Below, piece after piece: positions 9,163 through 16,959 of a DNA stretch of 40,030 bases. Each line of letters begins with the position of its first letter. Position 1 is the first letter of the stretch. Position numbers and translations under genes: made by a program. The stretch is from positions 1-40,030 of the IMG/VR virus record IMGVR_UViG_3300032241_001617. One strand, given 5' to 3'. The notes beneath the pieces are model-generated. The model was not told the origin of the DNA. It ran no database searches and saw only the letters and a program-made list of their open reading frames with translations. Source of the stretch: a virus.

Positions 9163-10191
9163 CTACCCGTTAACTCCAAAGAATCGTGCGGCGTTGAATC
9201 GGGAAGAACTGATGGCGTTAAACCGCCTCGCCTGCTGCTCGCCGCCGTTCTTGGAACGCGCCTTCGATAGCTGCCTCTCGTAGAGGGATTCCATCTTGGT
9301 GGAGAGTTCTCCGCCGTCCTGACGGAGCGACGTTGCGATCATGGCCGCGAGCTTGTAGGCAAGGGCGTTCGTGAAGAGCGCGTCAAATTGCGTCGTGTCG
9401 GGCTGGTTCGGCACGTACTGGATCGTTGCCGTTGAGGCGTTGGCGAAGAGGTACGGCCCCATGATCTCGTAATCGTCGCTGCCCGCGCCATCAAAGTCCC
9501 ATGCCGCCGTCTCGTTCAGCGATGCAAGGAGCTGGAAATTGCTCGGAAGCTGGTACTGGTAAGGCCAGCCGCTTGCGTACTGGCTGCCGTTGTTGAACGC
9601 GCTAAAGGCGTCCGTGACCGTGCTCCCCGCCTGCTGGTCGGTCTGCGTCAGATACCCCGCCGTGAGGTCGTTAATGAAGCTCGCGGTGGATGTGTAGCTA
9701 AAATTGACGATGTAGTAGTAGTTCCCGTAGGACAGAAAGGCGTTCGCCTGATAGTAGGTAAACTGAGCCCAAGGTACCGCGCCCGAGACGACGCTGCCGT
9801 TCGTGTTGTAGAGGACAAGGTAGCCGTTCGACAGATCCGATGAGAAGGACACACCCGAGGTGTAGGAATTGACCACCTGATAGTACGCGCCGCCGTAGGC
9901 AATGTACGTGCCAGCCTGATAGAAGGTCGCCGTGGTCCAATTCACATAGGACGAGGGCGGGGCTATGCTTTGGCCGGGAAGGGGCGTTTGCGCGATGCTA
10001 GGCAGGTACGCCGTCGTGAGTAGGCAGTTCCACCGTGCCGAGCGGCTAACGTCTAGGTACGCCGCCTGAAAGTTCTGGTTGCAGACGATGCTGCTCTGGT
10101 TTGTCTGGTCCAGCAGGGAATTGATCGAATAGGCACCGATCTTCGATAACGCCAGATTGGAAATATCTACGGATGAAAGCGTCGTTGGCAT
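9163..10191 (-). CDS. Tail tubular protein A (gp11-like adaptor) with two inserted modules
   Basis: 342 residues. The N-terminal section (SSVDISNLALSKIGAYSI, then a helix ending SVRW-like DVSRSARWNC) and the later WPYQYQLPSNFQLL plus the helical LFTNALAYKLAAMIATSL match the gatekeeper/adaptor ring of podoviruses, which joins the connector to the nozzle. Between these halves, residues 83-126 and 140-182 are two Tyr-rich repeats (W-x-x-x-T-Y-x-A-G-x-Y-x-x-Y-G-x-x-Y-Y) not found in T7 gp11 and alike to the modules of the nozzle protein. It is preceded by a strong hairpin (10241-10275), which may separate it from the upstream decoration gene. Confidence 0.8.
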   Translation of the reverse strand: MPTTLSSVDISNLALSKIGAYSINSLLDQTNQSSIVCNQNFQAAYLDVSRSARWNCLLTTAYLPSIAQTPLPGQSIAPPSSYVNWTTATFYQAGTYIAYGGAYYQVVNSYTSGVSFSSDLSNGYLVLYNTNGSVVSGAVPWAQFTYYQANAFLSYGNYYYIVNFSYTSTASFINDLTAGYLTQTDQQAGSTVTDAFSAFNNGSQYASGWPYQYQLPSNFQLLASLNETAAWDFDGAGSDDYEIMGPYLFANASTATIQYVPNQPDTTQFDALFTNALAYKLAAMIATSLRQDGGELSTKMESLYERQLSKARSKNGGEQQARRFNAISSSRFNAARFFGVNG

Positions 10192-10240
10192 TTTAAGGTT
10201 TTAACAGGTTCCGTTTCGATATTCATGGCCTAAAGTTTAA

Positions 10241-10275
10241 GGGCCGTAACCGCTCGCCACAAGCAGTTACGGCCC
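10241..10275 (-). terminator. Hairpin, probable partial terminator after the decoration-like gene
   Basis: A perfect 10-bp inverted repeat (GGGCCGTAAC / GTTACGGCCC) with a 15-base loop lies between the stop at 10312 and the ATG at 10191. Read on the minus strand it is followed by TTAAACTTTA, a weak U-rich tail. It may attenuate transcription from the head genes into the tail genes. A second weaker inverted repeat (TGAACT/AGTTCA, 10285-10303) lies just upstream. Confidence 0.5.
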
Positions 10276-10311
10276 CATTTGGAATGAACTGAGGTTTAGT
10301 TCAGATCAAGG

Positions 10312-11130
10312 TTAGTTGGCCGCGATCACCGGAACGCGGAAGACAAGCACCGTGTTTGCCACGATGGTGTTCAGCGTCAGAATCCTAGCCTGAAGCCAGC
10401 AATCGTTCTGGATGATGTACGGCGTGTTCAGCGCGGCGGTGGCGGTAAAGCCAGACGCCAGCGTGCCCGGCGTAATCGCGTAGGGCAGAATCGAGGCCGG
10501 GCCACCGTAGAGTTGCGTTCCACCCGCAAACGCCACGTTGCCAGAGGCAGCGTGAACGTCAATCGAGTTGGAGTACCGCTGATTGCAGGGCATCCACACG
10601 GTGTTGGCCGCGCTGTGGGGCGCGGTCGTGCCGTTGGTCGTCGAGGCGACGCACATGTAGGTGTCGTACTGCTGGAACGAACCGCTCGAAGCGGCGGCGT
10701 CCTGCACCACGTTGCCATACACATAGGTCGTGCCCGACACCCACTGCGGGGCCGAGATCGACGTTGCCTGACCATAGGTCGGCTGCGCACCCGACGGATT
10801 CGGAATCGGCAGGTTGGCGAGGAGACCCATGTCGTTGTCACCCACGGAAATCGTGAGCGTGGTTGCCGGGGCGGTTAGCCCCGTGTTGACGTGGGCGAAC
10901 GACGGATCAATCAGGTAGCCCGCTTCGAGCTTCGCAATGTTGATCGTGTCGCCTACGGTTTCCGTAGCACCGCTAGAAACGGTGTACGTCGCCGTGATAA
11001 CTCCCGGCCCTTCCTGAATCGCGTTGTTCTGCCAGTAGGGCGGCTGAACAATTTGGACCGATCCGGGGGCACCGGGGAAGTTGTTGTACTGCTGCTGAAC
11101 GAGGGCTACGTCTGTGTACCAAGTTGCCAT
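10312..11130 (-). CDS. Putative head decoration or minor virion protein with an inserted carbohydrate-binding-like module
   Basis: 272 residues, β-rich and Gly/Ala/Thr-rich, without charged clusters. It lies directly after the major capsid gene, a usual place for head decoration or fibre proteins. Residues 50-105 (TETVGDTINIAKLEAGYLI ... TLTISVGDND) and 185-272 look like one domain split by an insert at about 127-182 with the pattern W-V-S-G-T-T-Y-V-Y-G-N-V-V...Y-M-C-V-A...P-H-S...W, the same module type as in the nozzle. I infer a surface-exposed capsid protein; no enzyme motif is present. The stop is followed by the hairpin at 10241-10275. Confidence 0.55.
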   Translation of the reverse strand: MATWYTDVALVQQQYNNFPGAPGSVQIVQPPYWQNNAIQEGPGVITATYTVSSGATETVGDTINIAKLEAGYLIDPSFAHVNTGLTAPATTLTISVGDNDMGLLANLPIPNPSGAQPTYGQATSISAPQWVSGTTYVYGNVVQDAAASSGSFQQYDTYMCVASTTNGTTAPHSAANTVWMPCNQRYSNSIDVHAASGNVAFAGGTQLYGGPASILPYAITPGTLASGFTATAALNTPYIIQNDCWLQARILTLNTIVANTVLVFRVPVIAAN

Positions 11131-11169
11131 GTTAGTTTGTCCTTTTTCTTAATTGTTTATGGTACTGGG

Positions 11170-12105
11170 TTAGACGGAGGAATCGCACGCGATCTGGACC
11201 ACACCTTCGTCCTCGGAGCGGGTAGCGTCCATGAGGAGGGCGGTGTAAACCTGAACGGCCTGCGACTGTGTCGGCAGAATGTCGATTTTCGTCGCAACGT
11301 CCTCGCCGATACCCATGACGAGGTAATTCTTCTGCCACGCGAAACAGTTGTGAACCGTCGTCGATCCAGAGGCGAAGGGGATAAGCTGGGTGCGCTTGAA
11401 GCTGAAACCCATGAAGTCCCTGATGCGTCCGTCGCGGAGGGCGCGAACGTCGTTATAGAGAACCGAGTTTACCTGATCCACGTTCGTGATGAGATTGTTC
11501 AGCTCCCTTGCCGAGTAGGCGAAGTAGCGGTCCATCTCGTCCACGTCATTGTAGTCCATGATGAACGACGCCTGTGTCAGCTTTGCGAGCTGGAGGCCGC
11601 TGTTCGCGCCGCCGCTGCCGTAGGTAACGGCAATCGTCTGGCCCGTGCCGCTCGCGCCGCCCGTGGTCGGGAGCGTCTGCGTCGTGGTGCCCTGCGATCC
11701 GGTGTAGCGCGTGCCGCCGAGCGCGTTCAGGAGGATGATGTCCTTCTGGCGGTTGGCCGCAATGGCGTGCTGACGCGCCGTGGGGCTCGTTGGGTCGCCA
11801 AGCATACCGAGCAGGGTCTTGTCGAACTGGTCGATCCAGGTCGTCTTGTCATAGGGGCGCGGACGCACCCAGTAGAAAGCCGACGGAACGTCAGAGGGTT
11901 CGGTCTTCTGCGCACGGGCAGTTACCTGCCGCATCGCGTAGTTCTGAGCACCGATAATGTCGAAGCGTTTTGCCTCGCCGTTGATCGTCTCGACAACGTA
12001 AGTGCCTTCGAGACGGTGGTTGATTTGCTGCGCCATCTTTTCGCGGAAGTGGTTGTCAAACGCGATCTGATAGTGAGCGGGAAGTGTCCAGATTGCTCCG
12101 GCCAT
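11170..12105 (-). CDS. Major capsid protein
   Basis: 311 residues, downstream of the scaffold and connector genes, of the size expected for an HK97-fold capsid protein. Visible features are an N-terminal helix segment (HYQIAFDNHFREKMAQQINHRL), the VRPRPYDKTTWIDQFDK region, a long helix (NDVDEMDRYFAYSARELNN) and a C-terminal stretch with YLVMGIGEDVATKIDILP plus SEDEGVVQIACD, as in capsid proteins of podoviruses such as the BPP-1 type. There is no obvious cleaved prodomain. It is the only head gene with a long untranslated leader and a strong terminator just upstream (12290-12321), which suggests its own promoter and high expression. Confidence 0.8.
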   Translation of the reverse strand: MAGAIWTLPAHYQIAFDNHFREKMAQQINHRLEGTYVVETINGEAKRFDIIGAQNYAMRQVTARAQKTEPSDVPSAFYWVRPRPYDKTTWIDQFDKTLLGMLGDPTSPTARQHAIAANRQKDIILLNALGGTRYTGSQGTTTQTLPTTGGASGTGQTIAVTYGSGGANSGLQLAKLTQASFIMDYNDVDEMDRYFAYSARELNNLITNVDQVNSVLYNDVRALRDGRIRDFMGFSFKRTQLIPFASGSTTVHNCFAWQKNYLVMGIGEDVATKIDILPTQSQAVQVYTALLMDATRSEDEGVVQIACDSSV

Positions 12106-12289
12106 GTTAGTAAGGTGTTAAACGAAAGATGTTACTGATCCCTTCGTTCGCGTCTCGGGTATGCCGTAGGGCGCCGATCATCGAACCGTTGTTCGAGTCG
12201 GGGAGTGAGCAGGGGTGCTAGGCACCGTATCTTCTGCTTCTCGGCTCTTGGCTGATGGATGGACTCGCGCTAGATTACTGTCAAGTGCC

Positions 12290-12321
12290 AAAAAAATAGC
12301 CCCTCCGTTTCCAGAGGGGCT
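12290..12321 (-). terminator. Rho-independent terminator upstream of the capsid gene
   Basis: An 8-bp perfect stem AGCCCCTC/GAGGGGCT (12298-12305 with 12314-12321) and an 8-base loop, followed on the minus strand by A then seven T (12296-12290). On the plus strand the tail is only TTCTC, so the direction is minus. It ends the transcript of the terminase/connector/scaffold genes and isolates the capsid gene. Confidence 0.85.
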
Positions 12322-12330
12322 TTCTCACTT

Positions 12331-12435
12331 CTAACCAATCCTGTATGCTTCGTAGAAAGAACGACGGACAATTAACGGGCTTTCGACCTTATCGCTGACC
12401 CAAGGGAACTTTAGTCCCGGCGTCCCGGGGATCAC
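12331..12435 (-). CDS. Possible 34-aa small protein or gene remnant
   Basis: A frame opening with GTG at 12435 reads VIPGTPGLKFPWVSDKV... and ends SFYEAYRIG before a TAG at 12333-12331. The residue mix looks protein-like and the stop lies just before the terminator, but there is no ribosome-binding site. The same frame stays open further upstream as an overlap with the decoration gene. It may be a remnant of a larger gene. Function unknown. Confidence 0.25.
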   Translation of the reverse strand: MIPGTPGLKFPWVSDKVESPLIVRRSFYEAYRIG

Positions 12436-12479
12436 CCAGAGGGATGGTCCGTGACCGGAGGGCCTACTTACCCAAAGAA

Positions 12480-12926
12480 CTAGACCGCAGACGAACTGCG
12501 GGCGAACTCGCACCATGACGTGCCGTTGGAAACGAACGCAACGCAAATTTGCTTTGAGTTCGTGCCAACAACGGTGCCGGTGGAGCGAAAGTTCGTGCCG
12601 AAGGTGATGGTGCGGGCGGCGGTGGCATCGTTGTCGATGGCGACCCAGAGACACCCGCCAGCGGGCGGCACAAAGTTGGCCGAATTGACCGTGGCGTTGC
12701 CGACGGTCGAATTCGTCACAATGTCCACCCATCGGGTGTAGTTGTTGCCGATGAAGGGGCCGATTTCAATGGCCGAGGCATACGTCGGTGCAAAGCCCGC
12801 GCCGATGGTCGTAGCGCCGTTGAAGCCCGTTAGCGGTGCACCGGAACCCGTGATCTGGGCAACCAGGTCAGGGTTGGGCGAAAAGGCGTTGTTGTTGACG
12901 CCGCGAGTGATGTTAGCTGCTCCCAT
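12480..12926 (-). CDS. β-rich virion surface protein (decoration or fibre type)
   Basis: 148 residues, Gly/Asn/Thr/Ala-rich with alternating hydrophobic strands. The C-terminal half follows a pattern common in phage head-fibre and decoration proteins: a strand ending in a Pro-Pro-Ala-Gly-Gly turn (about residues 88-92), LWVAIDNDATAARTITFG, then a G-T-N-S-K-Q-I-C-V-A-F-V-S-N-G-T-S-W hairpin (about 121-138). There is no signal peptide or enzyme motif. It lies between the glycosyltransferase fusion and the capsid gene, so it is probably on the head surface and could be the target of glycosylation; that link is inference. Confidence 0.55.
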   Translation of the reverse strand: MGAANITRGVNNNAFSPNPDLVAQITGSGAPLTGFNGATTIGAGFAPTYASAIEIGPFIGNNYTRWVDIVTNSTVGNATVNSANFVPPAGGCLWVAIDNDATAARTITFGTNFRSTGTVVGTNSKQICVAFVSNGTSWCEFARSSSAV

Positions 12927-12943
12927 GTTGATGATTTGTTATC

Positions 12944-14380
12944 CTAACTGGTGGCGTCCTGCCCTGTAAGTACCGGAGCGACCTTCGACTTAGCAAGCTC
13001 TTTTTGATCTGCATGGCCCACCGGAAGCGGCGGGAACTTGGCAGGGAACAGTTTATCACCGTCCTTGTGTTTCAGTTGGACTGACACATCGGCGACAATC
13101 GGTATGCCTGCGTCGCGGGTAAGCCAGTCGAGCCAGTAGTCCTCCGTGAGCCAGCGGGCATGTCCCGGCCAATGCTTCTCGTCGCGCACCGGACCCATCG
13201 AGAAGAATCCCCATTCATCCACGCCGAAGTCGTCATTGCGGTAGATTATCCAAGGGTTCTTTTTCGCAATGGTTTCCAGCGCACGCTTCCGGTAGCACTT
13301 GAACCCCGTTCCGAGTTCCATGACCTGCAACCCCCAGTTGTTCTGTATGCCTCGCGGGTCAAAACCGTTCATCACCCAATGTCCGTCCTCCTTTCGGATC
13401 GTGTATAGCCCGCCGCAAACGTCCAGATTCTCGCCCATGTGCGACAGGACATTCACGTAATCTTGCGCCGACGCCAAAAGGTCGAAGTCCACGAAAAACA
13501 GGAACTCCGCATCCGACAGCATGAACTTGCTCGCCCCGTAGTTCCGGCATTGGGCAACGCCGCCGCCCTGCAAGATCATCATCTCAAAGCGCCAAGCAAG
13601 ATGACCGTCGTGCGATTCCTTGAGAAGCTGGTTGATCGGGTCGCGGTAGTGGGCGGGCAAGCTTTCAAACGCCTCCTGCGCCGTGCAGCCCTTTATGTCG
13701 ATATGCCTGACGGGCGTGCATATGTAAACAAGCGGCCTCTCGTCGGGCTTTGCCATGAGGTCGTCACGGATGAACTTTAGTTCTGCAAAGTCGTAGTGCC
13801 AGCGGTTCTCATGGAATAGCGTGAAGCCCCGCTCCTTCATAAACTGCCGCACCTCCTTACGCTTGTTCTCACTGTGGGTTTCAAGGAGGATCGCCTTAAA
13901 CTCCCGTATGCGCCCCACGCGGTCCAGCCCATGCAGGATGCGAAGCTCGCACCCCTCGGTGTCGATTTTCAGCACGTCCGCCTTGGGGAGTGCCGCCGAG
14001 TCAATGAGGCGAATCGGCACTTTTTGCGTGCCCCAGTCGATGCAAATGGAGTTCTGCCCCGAATTGACAGGCCCTTCCGAAAGCTCCGCAATTTCCTCCT
14101 TGTCCGAGCAACCCACGTTGTAGGCGTTTGCCTGTATGCCGTGGTCTCTGATCGTGCGCTTCAAAAGGTCGTAAATCTTCGGGTGCGGCTCGTAGCAATG
14201 GAACGTCGCGCCAACCCACTTGATCGAAGCCCACCGGGCGAACGCCCCCACGTTGGCCCCAATGTCGAGGCACACGGGCTTGTCGAGCTTCAGGTCAATG
14301 TCGTAGCTGCCGCGAAGAACGTCGGCGCAGTGGTCCGGCCCCTGCGCGTAATCCTCGGGCCAAAGCTGATTAGTCTCCAT
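12944..14380 (-). CDS. FkbM-family methyltransferase fused to a GT-A-like glycosyltransferase
   Basis: 478 residues in two enzyme domains. Residues about 15-205 are an FkbM-type SAM-dependent methyltransferase: CLDIGANVGAF at 37-47 binds SAM, YEPHP at 63-67 and DVLKIDTEGCE at 135-145 are family hallmarks. Residues about 215-445 resemble a glycosyltransferase with the GT-A fold: VYICTPVRH start, GGGVAQCRNYGA at 272-283, a DFD in place of the usual DxD at 298-300, and LTEDYWLDWL at 411-420. The likely role is making and O-methylating a sugar on a virion or cell-surface target. It overlaps the co-chaperonin gene by 11 bases and precedes the decoration gene. Substrate unknown. Confidence 0.8.
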   Translation of the reverse strand: METNQLWPEDYAQGPDHCADVLRGSYDIDLKLDKPVCLDIGANVGAFARWASIKWVGATFHCYEPHPKIYDLLKRTIRDHGIQANAYNVGCSDKEEIAELSEGPVNSGQNSICIDWGTQKVPIRLIDSAALPKADVLKIDTEGCELRILHGLDRVGRIREFKAILLETHSENKRKEVRQFMKERGFTLFHENRWHYDFAELKFIRDDLMAKPDERPLVYICTPVRHIDIKGCTAQEAFESLPAHYRDPINQLLKESHDGHLAWRFEMMILQGGGVAQCRNYGASKFMLSDAEFLFFVDFDLLASAQDYVNVLSHMGENLDVCGGLYTIRKEDGHWVMNGFDPRGIQNNWGLQVMELGTGFKCYRKRALETIAKKNPWIIYRNDDFGVDEWGFFSMGPVRDEKHWPGHARWLTEDYWLDWLTRDAGIPIVADVSVQLKHKDGDKLFPAKFPPLPVGHADQKELAKSKVAPVLTGQDATS

Positions 14381-14738
14381 GAGTGTCGGATAGTTCTGCC
14401 ACCTTGCCAGCCATCCCCCATGCCGCCGTGCCCTTAAACTCGGGCTCCTTCGGCGGGGTGTATCCTGACACGATGCCGTTAATGTCGCGTTCCCTTATCA
14501 TCACGAGGTTCTTGTCCTCGTGCTTTATCTCGATTCCGGCGGGATGCTGGCCGTATGCTTTCAGGTGGACCGTATCGCCCACCACCACGTCCTTACACTT
14601 GGGACCGCGCCCCAAGACCCTGCAATAAACTCCCGTAGCCTCCGACAGCCTCCCCGTGTCAGGCATGTAGAGCCCGCCCACCTTGCCGGGCGCGTTAAGC
14701 ACCTCAAGGACAAGGTTGTCGCCTAGTGGGCGTATCAT
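14370..14738 (-). CDS. GroES-like co-chaperonin
   Basis: 122 residues. The start at 14738 overlaps the scaffold stop (ATGA) and gives MIRPLGDNLVLEV, the classic Cpn10 first strand. GGLYMPDTGRLSEATG fits the mobile loop and following strand, CRVLGRGP and VVVGDTVHLKAYG match the GroES β-barrel core, and EDKNLVMIRERDINGIV matches the last strands (E. coli: EVLIMSESDILAIV). About 20 extra residues follow. Phage co-chaperonins such as T4 gp31 replace GroES on the host GroEL so that the capsid protein folds. Its place between scaffold and head genes fits that role. Confidence 0.85.
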   Translation of the reverse strand: MIRPLGDNLVLEVLNAPGKVGGLYMPDTGRLSEATGVYCRVLGRGPKCKDVVVGDTVHLKAYGQHPAGIEIKHEDKNLVMIRERDINGIVSGYTPPKEPEFKGTAAWGMAGKVAELSDTHGD

Positions 14739-15667
14739 CGTCCCTTTGCTTGCCGTGCCGCAGCCTGACGCCAATAGCCCTCAACCTTCTCCTTGACGGA
14801 TCGGTGCTGCGGGTGGGACTGGTTGTAGTAGGCTTCGTAAAGCGGGTTTGCCTTGTTGTGGGCAATGTCCGACGCGAGGGCCATCGGATCGTTGGCCGCA
14901 GCGTCGGGGGATTCACCCCTTGGTGCGCTGTCCTCGCCCGTCGCAATCGCGTGACGCATCGCCATGAGGCGGGCATCTGCGGAACGCAGCAGCAGCTTCG
15001 TGCTGTCGGCGTTAATGTCTAGCCCAAGGGCGATGGCCCCCTTTTCAACTAGGGCGTTGGCCTTGTCTGCCGCGATGCCCTCACGGGTCACGACGGTCGC
15101 AAATGCCTTGTCCTGCTGCTGCACGAACTGCTGCTCGTACTGCTCCTGAGCGGCAAGCTGGCTTTTGACTGCCTCCGTTTGCAGCGCGATCAGCTTCTTT
15201 GCGGCCGCAGGGGAAACGCTGTTTTCATGCGCCCACTTCACGAACCCATCGGCAAGCGGCTGGTTCCACTGGCTTTCGGGCAGGTCCTTGGCGATGGCCT
15301 CGCGGGTGATGCCGTAGTCCTTGGGCTCCTTCGGCACCCCGTTAAACGAGTCAAGGAGCGCCTTCCGCTCTGCCTTGACCTCGGGCGGGGCGTTGTCGGG
15401 AAGCGGCAGAAGCCCCTTCTTGCCAACGGTCGCCGTCAGGTTAGCAACCCCGCGCACCAGCTCCTCGGGGTTCTTATACTTGGAAAGCGTCGGCGCAACC
15501 CATCGCACGTCCTCGGGCAAACGTTCGTAGCTCTTTGCGTTAAGCGTCCCGTCCGGTTGAAGCCAATCCGAATAGAATGGCTGGCCTACGCTTGGCGGGG
15601 TAGGGGCAGGGCTAGGGTTGTTTCCAGGCGCGGCTTCTGGGGGTGTTATTGTGGCTGTATCAGGCAT
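14735..15667 (-). CDS. Scaffolding protein
   Basis: 310 residues: a Pro/Ala-rich disordered N-terminus, a charged helical body and a long Gln-rich helix (around residues 160-190, EQYEQQFVQQQDKAFA). The segment YSDWLQPDGTLNAKSYERLPE followed by SKYKNPEELVRGVANL is common in capsid assembly scaffolds of podoviruses and siphoviruses, and the basic C-terminus (YWRQAAARQAKGR) would contact the capsid protein. It lies upstream of the co-chaperonin and capsid genes, coupled by ATGA. It is expected to leave the procapsid before DNA packaging. Confidence 0.75.
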   Translation of the reverse strand: MPDTATITPPEAAPGNNPSPAPTPPSVGQPFYSDWLQPDGTLNAKSYERLPEDVRWVAPTLSKYKNPEELVRGVANLTATVGKKGLLPLPDNAPPEVKAERKALLDSFNGVPKEPKDYGITREAIAKDLPESQWNQPLADGFVKWAHENSVSPAAAKKLIALQTEAVKSQLAAQEQYEQQFVQQQDKAFATVVTREGIAADKANALVEKGAIALGLDINADSTKLLLRSADARLMAMRHAIATGEDSAPRGESPDAAANDPMALASDIAHNKANPLYEAYYNQSHPQHRSVKEKVEGYWRQAAARQAKGR

Positions 15668-15920
15668 TGGGGCGGCTCCTTGACCTTAGAAGTTCCTCGG
15701 CCTGCGCCTGCTTTAGCTCCTCGGCCTCGTCAAGAAGCTGCGCTTCCTTTAGCAGATTGTCGGAATGGGCGATCAAAGCCTTGGCCGTGCCGAACGCCAA
15801 GACCGCAAGGGCCGCATGGTCCTCGTTCCGCGAGAAGTCGAACTTGTCGCGGAAGGCGGGTGCTATCTGGAAAGCGACCTTTTCAAGTCGCTCTATGTTA
15901 AGGTCTGATTCGTGGCTCAT
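15660..15920 (-). CDS. Small helical protein, 86 aa, unknown
   Basis: Two predicted helices: an N-terminal charged segment (NIERLEKVAFQIAPAFRDKF) and a strongly Glu/Ala/Leu-rich C-terminal helix (DNLLKEAQLLDEAEELKQAQ) that could form a coiled coil. It overlaps the scaffold start by 8 bases and the upstream 235-residue gene by 4. No family recognised; position suggests a head-assembly accessory. Confidence 0.65.
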   Translation of the reverse strand: MSHESDLNIERLEKVAFQIAPAFRDKFDFSRNEDHAALAVLAFGTAKALIAHSDNLLKEAQLLDEAEELKQAQAEELLRSRSRPNA

Positions 15921-16624
15921 GCTACTTCGTCCCTTTCGTCTCCGACGCTGTTTTGCACTAGGCTGCTCTCGTCTTCGTAATCCCAGCCGCCCATCACTTC
16001 CTTGGGCTCAAAGAGTACCGTTGCCCCGTTCTTCCACGGCGTGGGTCGCCGGGCGATAATCTGGTCGTCAAACTCGTCCTGATAGTGGCGAACATCCACC
16101 GGGCCTTTCTGCCACTTCTTGGGGCCGACCTGCAACCCCTTGCCCTCGTTGTCGTTCTCGATGCCATAGGCACCGTCCCTGTCGTCGATCATCTCGCTCG
16201 TCCGGCGGCGCACGCTCTTCCTCACCCATTCGCCGTTCTCGTCAACGTAGATGCCGTAGAGGATTTCGGCCTTCTTGGGGTACCACTTGCAGAGCCAAGT
16301 GACATAGGCGGGCGTCGTGTCGCCCAAGGTCGAGTCTTTCTTGGGCGCGGGAGGGATCTTCCCGGCGGGCTTGTCGTCAGCCTGCCCCTTGATCCGTATG
16401 TCGTTCACCTTGAGCCCGCTGTCGTGCGCCCCATTGTCCACGGTCCCGATGGCCGAAAGCACCTGCCGCTTGTATTTGACCGAGAACTCGCGGGTCTCGA
16501 ACTCCAAGTCACCGGACTTTCGGTCGTAATGGGCGACTTTGATCTTATCGCCCTCGTCGTCCGTCACAAGGTCCCCGTTTTTCTTAAACAAGACCTTGGC
16601 TGTTTGTATGTTGTCGTCTGCCAT
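15917..16624 (-). CDS. Unknown head-region protein, 235 aa
   Basis: A soluble, highly charged protein. The N-terminal part (residues 8-80) is β-strand rich (VLFKKNGDLVTDDEGDKIKVAHY), followed by a Lys/Pro linker around residues 85-100, a segment WLCKWYPKKAEILYGIYVDENGEWVRKSV, and an acidic C-terminus. No transmembrane segment, signal peptide or catalytic motif is seen and the family is not recognised. It is coupled by ATGA to the next gene. A virion or assembly role is guessed only from its neighbours. Confidence 0.65.
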   Translation of the reverse strand: MADDNIQTAKVLFKKNGDLVTDDEGDKIKVAHYDRKSGDLEFETREFSVKYKRQVLSAIGTVDNGAHDSGLKVNDIRIKGQADDKPAGKIPPAPKKDSTLGDTTPAYVTWLCKWYPKKAEILYGIYVDENGEWVRKSVRRRTSEMIDDRDGAYGIENDNEGKGLQVGPKKWQKGPVDVRHYQDEFDDQIIARRPTPWKNGATVLFEPKEVMGGWDYEDESSLVQNSVGDERDEVA

Positions 16625-16632
16625 GTGGCGTC

Positions 16633-16959
16633 CTATCGTTTTGTTTTTGGTTTCTCCAAAGAGGGCTTTGCGACCTTCGCCGCAAGCTCAACCTGGCGTT
16701 CAATGACTCTCAAGATGGATCTCGCTCCGTCCCTGTGTATTCCGGCAGCAACCAAGGCCAATCCGTCCTTAGCGTCACCGAACCTGTAGGAATTGCCATC
16801 GTCTCCGGCGCAGACTGCGAGGTGCCCCAACACAAGGGTTTGCGCCTGGCTGCGTCGAGTGCCCTGACCGAAAACTTGGGCAAAGGCGTTTGCGAGAAGG
16901 GCTTGCCTGAGTCGGGACTCTTGCAGGGCTTCGGACGGCTTTTCCTCGGCATCGCTCAT
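16633..16959 (-). CDS. Bbp19-like small phage protein
   Basis: 108 residues with the pattern of the Bbp19 family found near connector genes of podoviruses: a helix ending in F-x-Q-V-F-G-x-G (about 26-33), a middle helix, a short polar turn, then the helix ARSILRVIERQVELAAKVA. It normally lies between the connector and scaffold genes, as here. Function in the family is unproven; a head-completion role has been suggested from position. The stop is 8 bases before the next gene, and the start overlaps the glycosyltransferase stop by 4. Confidence 0.5.
   Translation of the reverse strand: MSDAEEKPSEALQESRLRQALLANAFAQVFGQGTRRSQAQTLVLGHLAVCAGDDGNSYRFGDAKDGLALVAAGIHRDGARSILRVIERQVELAAKVAKPSLEKPKTKR

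Larger units (their letters stand above)
12106..12479 (-). promoter_or_regulatory. Non-coding spacer upstream of the capsid gene (probable promoter and leader)
   Basis: This 374-base gap is the longest on the late strand. It holds a rho-independent terminator (12290-12321). Immediately downstream on the minus strand is TTGACAGT (TTGACA at 12284-12279), but no good -10 at 17 bases, so promoter identity is tentative. The remaining stretch of about 170 bases would be the capsid mRNA leader; it contains several short inverted repeats (for example CGAAC/GTTCG pairs around 12180-12200) and no open frame of note. Upstream of the terminator, a short frame (12331-12435) may or may not be a gene. Confidence 0.45.

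Noticed and set aside
11170-12105. Diversity-generating retroelement, because the capsid resembles that of BPP-1-type phages
   Set aside because: No reverse transcriptase, no template/variable repeat pair and no C-type lectin end on the fibre was seen.
10891-12138. Long plus-strand open frame of 415 codons opposite the capsid gene
   Set aside because: Its translation is Arg/Val-rich and unlike protein, and it is fully antisense to the capsid and decoration genes that have clear family patterns.
12331-12732. 133-codon minus-strand frame overlapping the decoration gene
   Set aside because: Most of it is a His/Arg/Cys-rich shadow of the decoration gene. Only the last 34 codons look protein-like and are listed separately with low confidence.
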